A DNA stretch of 54,416 nt, from assembly GCA_003244055.1 (NCBI GenBank), contig QHBZ01000195.1, forward strand, positions 1-54,416. The letters run 5' to 3'. The position numbers and the translations under genes were made by a program. Position 1 is the stretch's first letter, and every line of letters starts with the position of its first letter. Positions 44,290 to 52,501 of the stretch are shown here, piece by piece. This DNA is from Pseudonocardiales bacterium (GTDB lineage: Bacteria > Actinomycetota > Actinomycetes > Mycobacteriales > Pseudonocardiaceae). The notes beneath the pieces were generated by a model. That model worked only from the letters and a program-made list of their open reading frames with translations, was not told the DNA's origin and did not search any database.

Positions 44290-44529
44290 GTGCATCCCGT
44301 GGTCCCTCCGCTGCCTCGCAACCTCGCCGATCCGCGACCGGTCGTCGGCGTCGGCACCGTGATCTGGTTTGCTGCGGCAGTGGTACTGCTGATCGCCAGT
44401 GAGTCGATCGTGTGGGTGTGGGCTTGCCTGACCGGAGGCCTACTGGGCCTGATCGGCTTTGCAATGATCCACTGGCAGGGCAGGGCCGCCCGGTGCGGAG
44501 CCCGCGGCGCCCCGCGTGACTTGTTCTGA
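44290..44529 (+). CDS. DUF2530 membrane protein
   Basis: The 79-residue protein starts VHPVVPPLPRNLADPRPVVGVGTVIWFAAAVVLL and continues WVWACLTGGLLGLIGFAMIHWQGRAARCGARG. This is the DUF2530 pattern with two membrane helices and a basic end. Its position, divergent from marR, equals Rv0879c in mycobacteria. It has no obvious ribosome site at GTG 44290, and GTG 44299 is possible; it may be leaderless. Confidence 0.82.
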   Translation: MHPVVPPLPRNLADPRPVVGVGTVIWFAAAVVLLIASESIVWVWACLTGGLLGLIGFAMIHWQGRAARCGARGAPRDLF

Positions 44530-44803
44530 CCGCTGCGTCACGATCGTCCCGGTGTCGTGCGGCTGATCGTCGAAGCCCTCCCACGGCTCGACCTGCCTGA
44601 CCGGTCTGCCAGCAGCAACCAGCCCAACCGACGACTGGGCGGTGCGGCCGCACAAGCCCGGGCGGGCAACCGCACAACCTATCCCGGGTAGCCCAGCATC
44701 GCACCCATGACCTGTACGCACAAGCATCGAAAAGAGTTCACCTTTACCGCATCAGCGGTACTGATCGCTGGTTAGCTCCACATTTGAGATTTTTCCGACG
44801 CGA

Positions 44804-45595
44804 CTAGTCGATCGCCCGGCGCCGGAAGCCGATCATGCCGAGGGTGCCGAAGAGCGCCAGCGAGCCGGCCAGCGCGAGCAGGCAGATCCAACCCGGGATG
44901 TGCGGGATGTTCGGCACCAGCGCGGCCCGCATGCCTTCACTTACATAGGTGATCGGGTTGGCCGCACTGACCACCTGGAACCAGCGCAGGTGCGCCAGCG
45001 ACGGCCACGGGTACTGGGTGGCGCCGGTGAACAGCAGCGGCGTGAAGATCAGCGCGAAGGCGATATTAATCTTGGTCACTGGCACGAACGTGCCGATCGT
45101 CAGGCCGATGCACGCACCGACCAGACTGCCGAGCAGCGCCACGCCGACCAGCAACCCCAGCCCGGCGGCACGGTAGGGGATCGAGCCGAGCACCCCGATG
45201 CCGATGGGGAACATCACCGCCGAGGCGGCCAGCGCCCGCAGCGAGGCGAACAGCACCTTCTCGGCCGCCACCGCCCACAGCGGCAGCGGGGCCAGCAACC
45301 GGTCCTCGATCTCCTTGGTCCAGCCGAATTCCACCACTAGCGGGAACGCCATCGCCTGGATCGCGGTCACCGTCGCGGTCAGCGCGACCAGGCCGGGGAA
45401 CAGCAGGTTGGAGTAGCCACTGCTGGTGTAGCCGAGACTGGTCAACAGCTTGCCGAAGACGAACAGAAAGAACACCGGCTGCAGCAGCACCTGGGCCAAA
45501 AACGCCACCAGATCCTTGCCGGTGACGACGATGTCGCGGCGCAGCACCGAGCCGAACGAGCGCAGCATCAGCATCCGGGATGGCCCCCGCACCAC
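44804..45595 (-). CDS. ABC-2 type transporter permease (DrrB-like)
   Basis: The 263-residue protein has six membrane helices and the ABC-2 pattern: LAQVLLQPVFFLFVFGKLLTSLG at the start, YSNLLFPGLVALTATVTAIQAMAFPLVVEFGWTKEIEDRLLAPLP, and FTPLLFTGATQYPWPSLAHLRWFQVVSAANPITYVSEGMRAAL. It pairs with the ATPase gene upstream. The GTG at 45595 is preceded by further open codons back to the ATPase stop (45637), so the N-terminus could be slightly longer with a non-standard start. Drug or lipid export is inferred. Confidence 0.88.
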   Translation of the reverse strand: MVRGPSRMLMLRSFGSVLRRDIVVTGKDLVAFLAQVLLQPVFFLFVFGKLLTSLGYTSSGYSNLLFPGLVALTATVTAIQAMAFPLVVEFGWTKEIEDRLLAPLPLWAVAAEKVLFASLRALAASAVMFPIGIGVLGSIPYRAAGLGLLVGVALLGSLVGACIGLTIGTFVPVTKINIAFALIFTPLLFTGATQYPWPSLAHLRWFQVVSAANPITYVSEGMRAALVPNIPHIPGWICLLALAGSLALFGTLGMIGFRRRAID

Positions 45596-45636
45596 CTCCG
45601 CGGAGCGGTCGGACCGTAGCGGTGCCGTTGTCGTCG

Positions 45637-46611
45637 TCAGCGCAGGCTCCTACCGGTCAGTTCGATGAACACATCCTCCAGGCTGGCCTCGCCGATCTCC
45701 ATCCCGGTCAGCCGGGCGCCGACCTCCGCCACCGCGGTGGCGACCGGGGTGATCATCGCGGCGGCCTCCCCGGTGAGGCAGAGCCGGATGGTGTACACCG
45801 CCGCCTCGGCGCCGACCTGCTCGCACCGCTGCACCCCAGCCAGCGTACCCAGCCGGTCGAGCAATCCCGCCACCCCGAGCTCGCCTGCCAGCTCGACCGT
45901 GACTTGCAGGCTCGATCCGGTGGCCAGCCCGCGGACCAGGGCGGCCGGGGTGTCCAGCGCGAGGAGCCGACCGGAATCGACGATCCCGACCCGGTCGGCC
46001 AGCGCCGCCGCCTCGTCCATGTCGTGCGTCGTCAGCACGATCGTCACGCCGGCCTCGCGCAACTCCCGGATGCGGTCCCAGACGAACAGCCGGGCCGCCG
46101 GGTCCAGTCCGGTGCTGGGCTCGTCCAGGAACAGCACCCTCGGGTCGTGCATCAACGCCCGGGCGATCATCATCCGCTGGTTCTGCCCGCCGGAGAAAAG
46201 GTCCGGCTTCTCGTTGGCCCGGTCGGTCAGCGAGAACTGCTCCAGCAACGCCTCGGCCCGCCGCGTGCGGACGGCCTTGGGTACGCCGTGGTAAGCGGCG
46301 TGGAACAGCAGGTTCTGCCGGACCGACAGCGACCGGTCGAGGTTGTTGCGCTGTGGGACCACGCCGAGCAGGCTGCGCACGGTTCGGGGCGCGACCGTCA
46401 CGTCCACGTTGGCGATCAGCGCCTGCCCTGCGGTGGGCCGGACCCGGGTGGTGAGCACCCCGATCGTGGTGGACTTGCCGGCCCCGTTCGGGCCGAGCAA
46501 CCCGAAGATCTCGCCACCGGCCACCGCGAAAGTGAGCCGGTCGACCGCATCGGTCCGCGCTTTCGGGTAGCGCTTGACCAGGTCCCGAACCTCCACCGCG
46601 ATTGCCTCCAC
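45637..46611 (-). CDS. ABC transporter ATP-binding protein (DrrA-like)
   Basis: GTG 46611 (VEAIAVEVRDLVKRYPKART) gives 324 residues; GTG 46635 is also possible. Walker A is GLLGPNGAGKSTT, Q-loop VPQRNNLD, signature FSGGQNQRMMIARAL, Walker B VLFLDEPSTGLDP and switch TTHDMDEA. A C-terminal domain (ASLEDVFIELTGRSLR) has the ending of daunorubicin-resistance-type ATPases. It drives the permease encoded directly downstream. The exported compound is unknown. Confidence 0.9.
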   Translation of the reverse strand: MEAIAVEVRDLVKRYPKARTDAVDRLTFAVAGGEIFGLLGPNGAGKSTTIGVLTTRVRPTAGQALIANVDVTVAPRTVRSLLGVVPQRNNLDRSLSVRQNLLFHAAYHGVPKAVRTRRAEALLEQFSLTDRANEKPDLFSGGQNQRMMIARALMHDPRVLFLDEPSTGLDPAARLFVWDRIRELREAGVTIVLTTHDMDEAAALADRVGIVDSGRLLALDTPAALVRGLATGSSLQVTVELAGELGVAGLLDRLGTLAGVQRCEQVGAEAAVYTIRLCLTGEAAAMITPVATAVAEVGARLTGMEIGEASLEDVFIELTGRSLR

Positions 46612-46624
46612 GATGGTTACCGTC

Positions 46625-46927
46625 TCATGCCGCACTCGGCCCGTTGTCAACGCCAGAGCGTGATCGGGAAGTGACGGGCACCGGCGTGGTGAGATGCAAC
46701 AACACACGCATGGTGGTGTCCTCACCATGGAAATACACGCGGGTAACGTCGACGGCGACATACCCGTCATCACCCAGAGTGGCGTTCATGCGCACGAAAT
46801 CGCCGTCCAGTCTGTGCAGGCCGCACAGCGTCCGCGTGACCAGTTCAGCGACGGAACGATCGTCAAGCACGGTATCCACCGCAGTGTCGTAGTCGGGTGC
46901 CTCGGCCGGCGCTGACTGGGCGATCAT
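46625..46927 (-). CDS. Conserved-looking small protein of unknown function
   Basis: ATG 46927 with GGAG 8 nt upstream gives 100 residues. The sequence YDTAVDTVLDDRSVAELVTRTLCGLHRLDGDFVRMNATLGDDGYVAVDVTRVYFHGEDTTMRVLLHLTTPVPV has good coding composition and an alternating strand/helix pattern. It has no signal peptide or membrane segment. It precedes the ABC ATPase gene by a few bases. I do not recognise a family. Confidence 0.6.
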   Translation of the reverse strand: MIAQSAPAEAPDYDTAVDTVLDDRSVAELVTRTLCGLHRLDGDFVRMNATLGDDGYVAVDVTRVYFHGEDTTMRVLLHLTTPVPVTSRSRSGVDNGPSAA

Positions 46928-46986
46928 GGGTGATTCTCCGCTCCATGAGGAAACAATCGGCGTCGTTACGTCCGCTCGTCGGTTGA

Positions 46987-47355
46987 TCACGTCACGACCG
47001 CCTGGGGAATTCGTTGGCCGTCTCCGGCATGCGCAGCGTCGGCGCATTCCATCGCGGCGCGGATGTGGGCCACCAGTTGGTCGGCTTCCGCGCGTGCCCA
47101 CCCGTCGGCATCCCAGGTCTCCCGCAGGAACATGAGTTCCGGCTCCTGGGTGATCCGCGCACGGTGGCGCGCGATCAGCGCGTTGGCAAGGAGGTTGCGG
47201 AAGCCGTCGTCCAAACGGATCTCGGGCAGACTCACCGGGCCCGGGCCCGGATTGCCCCGGTAGACCGCAGGGGCGGCCGCCGCGCGGCCGCTAGGCCAGC
47301 CGGGGCGGACCGTCACCGCTCCGATGATACCGAGCCAAGAACTGCGTTTAGTCAC
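46987..47355 (-). CDS. Hypothetical protein
   Basis: GTG 47355 follows AGAGGGG and opens 122 codons (VTKRSSWLGIIGAVTVRPGWPSG at the start). The second half, EIRLDDGFRNLLANALIARHRARITQEPELMFLRETWDADGWARAEADQLVAHIRAAMECADAA, is helical with coding-like codon use. No motif is recognised. It lies 59 nt upstream of the 100-residue gene on the same strand. Confidence 0.55.
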   Translation of the reverse strand: MTKRSSWLGIIGAVTVRPGWPSGRAAAAPAVYRGNPGPGPVSLPEIRLDDGFRNLLANALIARHRARITQEPELMFLRETWDADGWARAEADQLVAHIRAAMECADAAHAGDGQRIPQAVVT

Positions 47356-47413
47356 GTGATGCCCCTCTCGATCGAGTGGTCAAGCGCACCAACATCACTC
47401 GAAGGAGTACTTG

Positions 47414-47632
47414 TTGGACGTTGCTGACCACGGAATGGAGCCTGAACGGACGACGAACGGTGCTAACCAATCGGCAGACGGAGGGCACCTGGGGAGAGGC
47501 GGCCCGGCCCCACCTGAGGGGGAAGGGAGGCCGGGCCGCAACGAGGGAACCGGGCCGCGCGGTGCAGGTCACCGCTGGCGAGAAGCACTATATGTCCCCT
47601 GTTCACTCCGACGAAAACTCCGCGCCGCCTAA
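47414..47632 (+). CDS. Possible small disordered protein
   Basis: A TTG at 47414 sits 6 nt after AAGGAG and opens 72 codons rich in Gly, Glu, Pro, Arg and Asn (MEPERTTNGANQSADGGHLG), ending LRRKLRAA. Its stop overlaps the ATG of the next frame (TAATG). No family is recognised. Composition alone is weak evidence. Confidence 0.3.
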   Translation: MDVADHGMEPERTTNGANQSADGGHLGRGGPAPPEGEGRPGRNEGTGPRGAGHRWREALYVPCSLRRKLRAA

Positions 47633-47961
47633 TGGCACGCGAAAGCGGCGATCATCAATGGGCCGGCGCCCGAGCCAACCGACTGGAGTTGCGCATTCAC
47701 GTGGCCGAACCGTCCCGAAACATTCACGCGCTAACCCGCGAGGTAGCGATGCTCAGCGCTGACATAGAGCGTGTGCGCGCAAACTTACGTAACGTGTTCG
47801 ATCGATTTCTCACCGCGCAGCGGCGTCAAAAATGGACCGGCCGCAGTAGCGTATCGCCGCTGACGGGATGTAGGAGTAGCGCGGCGCGTACCGGGTCCGC
47901 GCCGTGCACGGTGCCGTCCAGGGTGACCCAGAACGGCACCGAATGCTCGGCACCGTCGTGA
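47632..47961 (+). CDS. Possible small helical protein running into the sacsin-like gene in antisense
   Basis: ATG 47632 overlaps the preceding stop. Residues 15-62 (ANRLELRIHVAEPSRNIHALTREVAMLSADIERVRANLRNVFDRFLTAQRR) look like a genuine coiled helix. The last 45 codons lie antisense to the end of the gene at 47826-50720 and probably reflect read-through, so the native 3' end may be lost. Confidence 0.3.
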   Translation: MARESGDHQWAGARANRLELRIHVAEPSRNIHALTREVAMLSADIERVRANLRNVFDRFLTAQRRQKWTGRSSVSPLTGCRSSAARTGSAPCTVPSRVTQNGTECSAPS

Positions 47962-50720
47962 CGTACCCGCAGCTGCTCGTGCAGCCGCAGCGTTCCGTCC
48001 GGAACAGCGATCCCAGCGGCGGCGCACACCGCCACCACCTCCACCAGCTCGACCCACCGCACCGTTGCCCCACCAGTAGCGTCGAGCAGCTCGGGCGCCA
48101 CGCGCTCGGAGGCCAGCGGCAGGTCCAGTAGGTCGGCCAGGGCGCCAGGGTCGCCACCGGAGATCAGCTCACCGGCCGGTAGCACCCCGGCCAGCCACGG
48201 CGAGTCGAGCACCACCGCGCGGTCGGCCTCGACCACCTCGCCGGTCACCGCCCGCACCCGAGCTGGGGGTGCCACGTCCTCGGGGTCGAGGTCCGCGCCG
48301 GCCAGCACGGTATGCGCGGCGTGCACCACCGCGGGGGTGACCGTGCGGGCCGGGTCAGCCAGCCGGGCCAGCAGGTCCGCGGCGTCGGCGGGACCGGAGA
48401 CGCTCAACCCGGTTCGCACCCCGGCGGCGGCGAGCAGCGCGTCGCCGGTGTCGCGGGATATCGCGTCGAAGGGGGGCACCACGTCGTAGAGCCCGGCCAG
48501 CCCGACAGCCCCGGCGAGTCGCCAGTACGGCGGGGGGTGGCCACCCAGCCTGGCGTGCCGGGCCAGCCACCAGCCGGTGTAACCGCCCGGCTGGCGCAGC
48601 GCGGCCAGACCACCGGGGTCCGCGGCGATCCGGCGCAGCGCGACCGGCCAGCGCTGATCGTCGACGAGGTCCAGATCCCGAATAGCGAGCAGGCGCGCCG
48701 GCGGCTCGCCGTCGGCGCCGTGCGCCTGGGCCCACCACTGCTGCTCACCGTCCAGATCATGATCCGGGCCGTCCGGGTGCGGGTCATCGATCACCGCGAA
48801 CGAATCCAGCACCCCGACCGCCCGCAACGCGTCCACAGGCTGCTCGGCAGCGACGGCGGGATCCAGCACGCCCAGCGGCGCGTCCGGGGCGAGCAGCTCC
48901 CGCAGAGCCCCACCTGACAGCACCAGCTCGTCGGCGCGCCGCGCGGCCCCGGTGTCATCAGGCAGGGCCAGCGCACCCAGCCACGGCCGATCCACGTAAT
49001 CGCTTGCCGCGGTGACCGCCAGCGACAGCACCGCGCATGCAAGTCCGGTGACGTCCAGGCCGTCCTCGGCGTCATCGACACTGCGCTCGATGGCCGGACG
49101 CAGCGCGTCCAGCAGCTCCGCGGCGCCCACCGGCCGCGCCCCGAGCCGTTCCAGCAGCGGGTGCGTAGCGTCGGGGTGCACCAGCCGAAGTTCGGTCGGC
49201 ACCCCGCCGGCAACGTCAACCAGATCACCCAGCAGCACCCCACGCGGGCCGGTGACGGTGCGCCCGTCAGCCAGTGGCACCGGCAGCGCGCCGAGCTCTT
49301 CGCGGGCCGACGGGTCGGCGTCGAGCAGGGGGAAAAGCGCCGAATAGCAGCGCCGCCACCACGACGGTGGCCGGTCCAATCCGGCCAGCAGCTCGGCGAT
49401 AGCCGCCGGACGCAGCCGGTCCACCCCGAGCGCGACGAGTGCGGCGGTGTGCGCGGAACCGGCCAGTCCCGCGTCGAGCAAGTTGGGGGTGACGTCGGCG
49501 AGCAGCCCGGCCAGTTCGGGCAGCGGCACGTCCAGCACCAGGGCACCGGCTGGCGCGATGTCCCGGCCTGCGGCGCCGGGTAGCCATCGGGCCTGGCGCA
49601 GCGCGTCGCGCACCGCCTCGCGCAGCGCCGAGTCGACTTCGCTGGCCGGGAACCCCGGGGCTGGCACCAGCGCCGTGCGCTGCTCCGGTGCCAGCGCGGC
49701 GGCGAGCTGCGGGTAAGCCTGCGCCGCGGCGCCGACCAGCAGATCGACGGCCGGCCCGGGATGGACGTGGCGCCGTGATGAGTCGACGGGCACTGTGGCG
49801 ATCAGCCTTGCGGGCAGGGTCAGGCGCTCCGCGGTCGGGGTCGGCGCGTGCAGCACCTCGCCGATCAGCGGTGCCGGCGCACCGTCGGGGCGGACCGGCA
49901 ATGCCCAGCACAGGCTCCACTGCGGTCTCGTCTCGGGTCCGAGCCCGGCCAGAGCGGTCGCCGGTAGCCGGCCGGTCTGCCGCACTACCCGCCAGCGGCG
50001 CAGCTCGGGACCGTCATGCACCAGCACCGGGTCCTGCCCTTCGCGGCGCAGCACCCGGTCACCGATGTCGATGCGGTGCAAGTGCGGCAACGCCAGCAGC
50101 AGGTCACCGGCCTCCGCCGCGAAGGCCGCGAGCATCGCCTCCGGCTCAATCCCCGCCCGCAGCGGCAACCGGACCTCGGTCTCGAAGCCGGCCGGCGGGT
50201 CGCCGCCGACCGGCCACACCAACCGCAGCACCGGTGGCCGGCCACCGCGCCGGGTCAGCTCCGCGGCCAGTGCCGGGTCGCCGGCCACCTCGTCGGCGGT
50301 GCGCTGCGCGGAGAACTCGACGCCGCCGGAGCGGGAGATCACCCGCGGCGTGTCGGTGGCCCCGAGGACCGCCGCGAAGCCGACGCCGAAACGACCGACG
50401 CTGTCGCCCGTCCGCTTGGCCGACGCACGCAGTGCGGCCAGCGCGGTCACCCCGGCGGCATCCAGCGGCGCCCCCGTGTTCGCGGCCCGCAGTTCGTGAC
50501 CCACGATGGTGACCCGCAGGTGCCCCGGCGCGTCCGCGCGTTGCGCGGCGTCGGCAGCATTCTGCGCCAGCTCGACGAGCAACCGGTCCGCGTAGCCGAG
50601 CAGGGCGAGGTCGGCCTCGGCATTGGCGTCCTCCCGGAACCTCGTCGGCGACCCCCGCCAGGCGGCCAGCACTCCGGCCCGCAGCGCTGCGGTGCCGAAC
50701 GGATCCGCGACGGCGTTCAT
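47826..50720 (-). CDS. Sacsin-type GHKL ATPase domain protein (Hsp90-like N-terminus)
   Basis: ATG 50720 (MNAVADPFGTAAL) gives 964 residues. The N-terminal about 200 residues form an Hsp90/sacsin-like nucleotide-binding fold: YADRLLVELAQNAADAAQRAD (N-box with Glu and Asn), LRAANTGAPLDAAGVTALAALRASAKRTGDSVGRFGVGFAAVLG (lid and glycine-rich motif). The rest is Ala/Leu-rich with no familiar motif. Related actinobacterial proteins are often named molecular chaperones. GTG 50750 overlaps the DUF3027 stop and is an alternative start, so the two are coupled. The substrate is unknown. Confidence 0.82.
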   Translation of the reverse strand: MNAVADPFGTAALRAGVLAAWRGSPTRFREDANAEADLALLGYADRLLVELAQNAADAAQRADAPGHLRVTIVGHELRAANTGAPLDAAGVTALAALRASAKRTGDSVGRFGVGFAAVLGATDTPRVISRSGGVEFSAQRTADEVAGDPALAAELTRRGGRPPVLRLVWPVGGDPPAGFETEVRLPLRAGIEPEAMLAAFAAEAGDLLLALPHLHRIDIGDRVLRREGQDPVLVHDGPELRRWRVVRQTGRLPATALAGLGPETRPQWSLCWALPVRPDGAPAPLIGEVLHAPTPTAERLTLPARLIATVPVDSSRRHVHPGPAVDLLVGAAAQAYPQLAAALAPEQRTALVPAPGFPASEVDSALREAVRDALRQARWLPGAAGRDIAPAGALVLDVPLPELAGLLADVTPNLLDAGLAGSAHTAALVALGVDRLRPAAIAELLAGLDRPPSWWRRCYSALFPLLDADPSAREELGALPVPLADGRTVTGPRGVLLGDLVDVAGGVPTELRLVHPDATHPLLERLGARPVGAAELLDALRPAIERSVDDAEDGLDVTGLACAVLSLAVTAASDYVDRPWLGALALPDDTGAARRADELVLSGGALRELLAPDAPLGVLDPAVAAEQPVDALRAVGVLDSFAVIDDPHPDGPDHDLDGEQQWWAQAHGADGEPPARLLAIRDLDLVDDQRWPVALRRIAADPGGLAALRQPGGYTGWWLARHARLGGHPPPYWRLAGAVGLAGLYDVVPPFDAISRDTGDALLAAAGVRTGLSVSGPADAADLLARLADPARTVTPAVVHAAHTVLAGADLDPEDVAPPARVRAVTGEVVEADRAVVLDSPWLAGVLPAGELISGGDPGALADLLDLPLASERVAPELLDATGGATVRWVELVEVVAVCAAAGIAVPDGTLRLHEQLRVRHDGAEHSVPFWVTLDGTVHGADPVRAALLLHPVSGDTLLRPVHF

Positions 50721-50746
50721 GGCTCGACCCTGACCAGCGGGTCTGG

Positions 50747-51523
50747 TCACTCCACCGGTGTCCGGGGCAGCAGCTCCAGCTCAGCGTCGTCGTAGACCAG
50801 CTCGGCCACTGGCACGTTCGGGCTGCTGTCCACCCGGACCTCGGAATGCGCCCCGCAGCCGAACTCGGCATGCACCACCTGCCCGTCAGCCGGCGACAGG
50901 TCATTGCCACAGACGCCGAGGGCGGCCGCGAGCAGGCCACCGAGGGGGAGGTAGAAACCGCAGCCGACGCAGCGGTCGGGTGCGCTGCGGGCCATCTCCG
51001 ACTCCGGGCCACGGTCACCGTCGTGCCAGCGCTGCACCAACGCCAGGCGGGCATCGCGACTGAGCACCCGCAGGCGTCCCAGCCCAAGCTCGGGGCTCAG
51101 CGGTTCCACCGCGGGATCCTCGTCGATGAGGTAGCCGGGCACCAGCCGCGGGTCGTCCGGATCGGTCGGCAGCAGGTCGCCGACCCCGACGTCACCTGCC
51201 CGTAGCCGCTGGGTCCAGGGCAGCCAGGCCGGCGCGACCAGCGCGTCCGGGCCGGGCAACAGCACCACTTCGCTGACGGTCACCGGGGTCCCCGGGCCCG
51301 CCGACGCGATCGTGACCGACCAGCGCCAACCGCGGTATCCGGGCAGGTCAGCATCGAAGAGGTGGGTGACCGCGCCGCCGTCCTCGGGCTGGGCCTCGAC
51401 GTGCTGGCCTACCCGGTGCTCGCCGGCCTCGGTCTGCGCCGCCTGCCGGGCCAGCTCGCCGGCCTCGACGAGGTCCCCGTTGAGGGCCCCACAAATGGCA
51501 CGGCCTGGCGCGGTAGTGTCGGC
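50747..51523 (-). CDS. DUF3027 family protein
   Basis: GTG 51523 (VIADTTAPGRAICGALNGDLVEAGELARQAAQ) gives 258 residues. The family core is visible: HLFDADLPGYRGWRWSVTIASAGPG, VTVSEVVLLPGPDALVAPAWLPW, and a C-terminal cysteine-rich part CVGCGFYLPLGGLLAAALGVCGNDLSPADGQVVHAEFGCGAHSE that may bind a metal. The mycobacterial equivalent is Rv0877, next to an MFS gene as here. Function is unknown. Codons upstream of 51523 enter the divergent cyclase gene and are not family sequence. Confidence 0.85.
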   Translation of the reverse strand, partial: ADTTAPGRAICGALNGDLVEAGELARQAAQTEAGEHRVGQHVEAQPEDGGAVTHLFDADLPGYRGWRWSVTIASAGPGTPVTVSEVVLLPGPDALVAPAWLPWTQRLRAGDVGVGDLLPTDPDDPRLVPGYLIDEDPAVEPLSPELGLGRLRVLSRDARLALVQRWHDGDRGPESEMARSAPDRCVGCGFYLPLGGLLAAALGVCGNDLSPADGQVVHAEFGCGAHSEVRVDSSPNVPVAELVYDDAELELLPRTPVE

Positions 51524-51593
51524 AATCACGACTCCGATTGTGCCGCACCGGCGGTCTGTGCCACTAACCCGGCCGCTCCGGCGAGGGATCCCG

Positions 51594-52385
51594 ATGCCGG
51601 CCCTGGCGATTTCCGGGGCGATTGCCGGGCTGGCGGCCATGGTGTTGGTGGCCGCGATGCTGGCCGGTTGCACCGCCTCGACCGCGCAACAGCTGCACGT
51701 GCAGGTCCTGGCCGTGCTCCCACATGACACAACGATGTACACCGAGGGCCTGGAAATCCACGACGGCGTGCTCTACGAGAGCAGCGGGCTGGCCGGGCAG
51801 TCCCGGGTCCGGACCGCCGTGCTGGCCGGCACTGCCCTGCCGCGGGAGGCGACGCTGCCCGCTCCCCTGTTCGGCGAGGGCCTCACCGTCACCGACGACC
51901 GGTTGTGGCAGCTCACCTGGACCAGCGGGATAGCGATCGAGCGGGATCCGGTCACGCTGGTCCAGCGCCGCCGGGTGCCCTACCACGGGCAGGGTTGGGG
52001 CCTGTGCAACGACGGACACCGGCTGGTGATGAGCGACGGCTCGGACCAGCTGGCCTTCCGGGATCCGGTGACCTTCGCACCGTCGGGCCGGCTGGCGGTC
52101 CGCCTCGACGGCGAACCGGTGTCGCAGCTCAACGAACTGGAGTGCGCCGGCGGCGTCGTGTGGGCCAACGTGTTCGAGACCGACCGCATCGTGCGCATCA
52201 ACCCCAGCACCGGCGCGGTGACCGGGGTGGTCGATGCCACTGGCCTGCTGCCCACGCAACAGCAGTCCAGTGGGGATGTGCTCAACGGCATCGCGGCGAT
52301 CCCGGGCACCGACGAGTTCCTGATCACCGGCAAACGCTGGCCGTCGCTGTTCCGGGTCCGCTTCGTCCCGGGACCTGGAGGTTGA
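51594..52385 (+). CDS. Glutaminyl-peptide cyclotransferase-like lipoprotein
   Basis: ATG 51594 gives 263 residues with a lipoprotein signal (VLVAAMLAGCTAS, lipobox LAGC, Cys about residue 24). The beta-propeller of plant/bacterial-type glutaminyl cyclases follows: DTTMYTEGLEIHDGVLYESSGLAGQSRVR, GEGLTVTDDRLWQLTW, GWGLCNDGHRLVMSDGSDQL, QLNELECAGGVVWANVFETDRIVRI and LNGIAAIPGTDEFLITGKRW. It should convert N-terminal glutamine to pyroglutamate in exported proteins, anchored at the outer face of the membrane. Confidence 0.9.
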   Translation: MPALAISGAIAGLAAMVLVAAMLAGCTASTAQQLHVQVLAVLPHDTTMYTEGLEIHDGVLYESSGLAGQSRVRTAVLAGTALPREATLPAPLFGEGLTVTDDRLWQLTWTSGIAIERDPVTLVQRRRVPYHGQGWGLCNDGHRLVMSDGSDQLAFRDPVTFAPSGRLAVRLDGEPVSQLNELECAGGVVWANVFETDRIVRINPSTGAVTGVVDATGLLPTQQQSSGDVLNGIAAIPGTDEFLITGKRWPSLFRVRFVPGPGG

Positions 52386-52501
52386 TCACCGTTTGGGTGC
52401 CGAAAACGACACGGCATGTCGGTGTATGGCACATAACCGGTGATCAAGGCCTGGGTGCGGCGCTGAGGCGCCGGCTGGGGCACAGGTGGGAGGATGGACG
52501 C

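Noticed and set aside
45580-46674. 364-codon plus-strand frame opposite the ABC ATPase gene
   Set aside because: It is antisense to an ATPase with all motifs, so it is a shadow frame.
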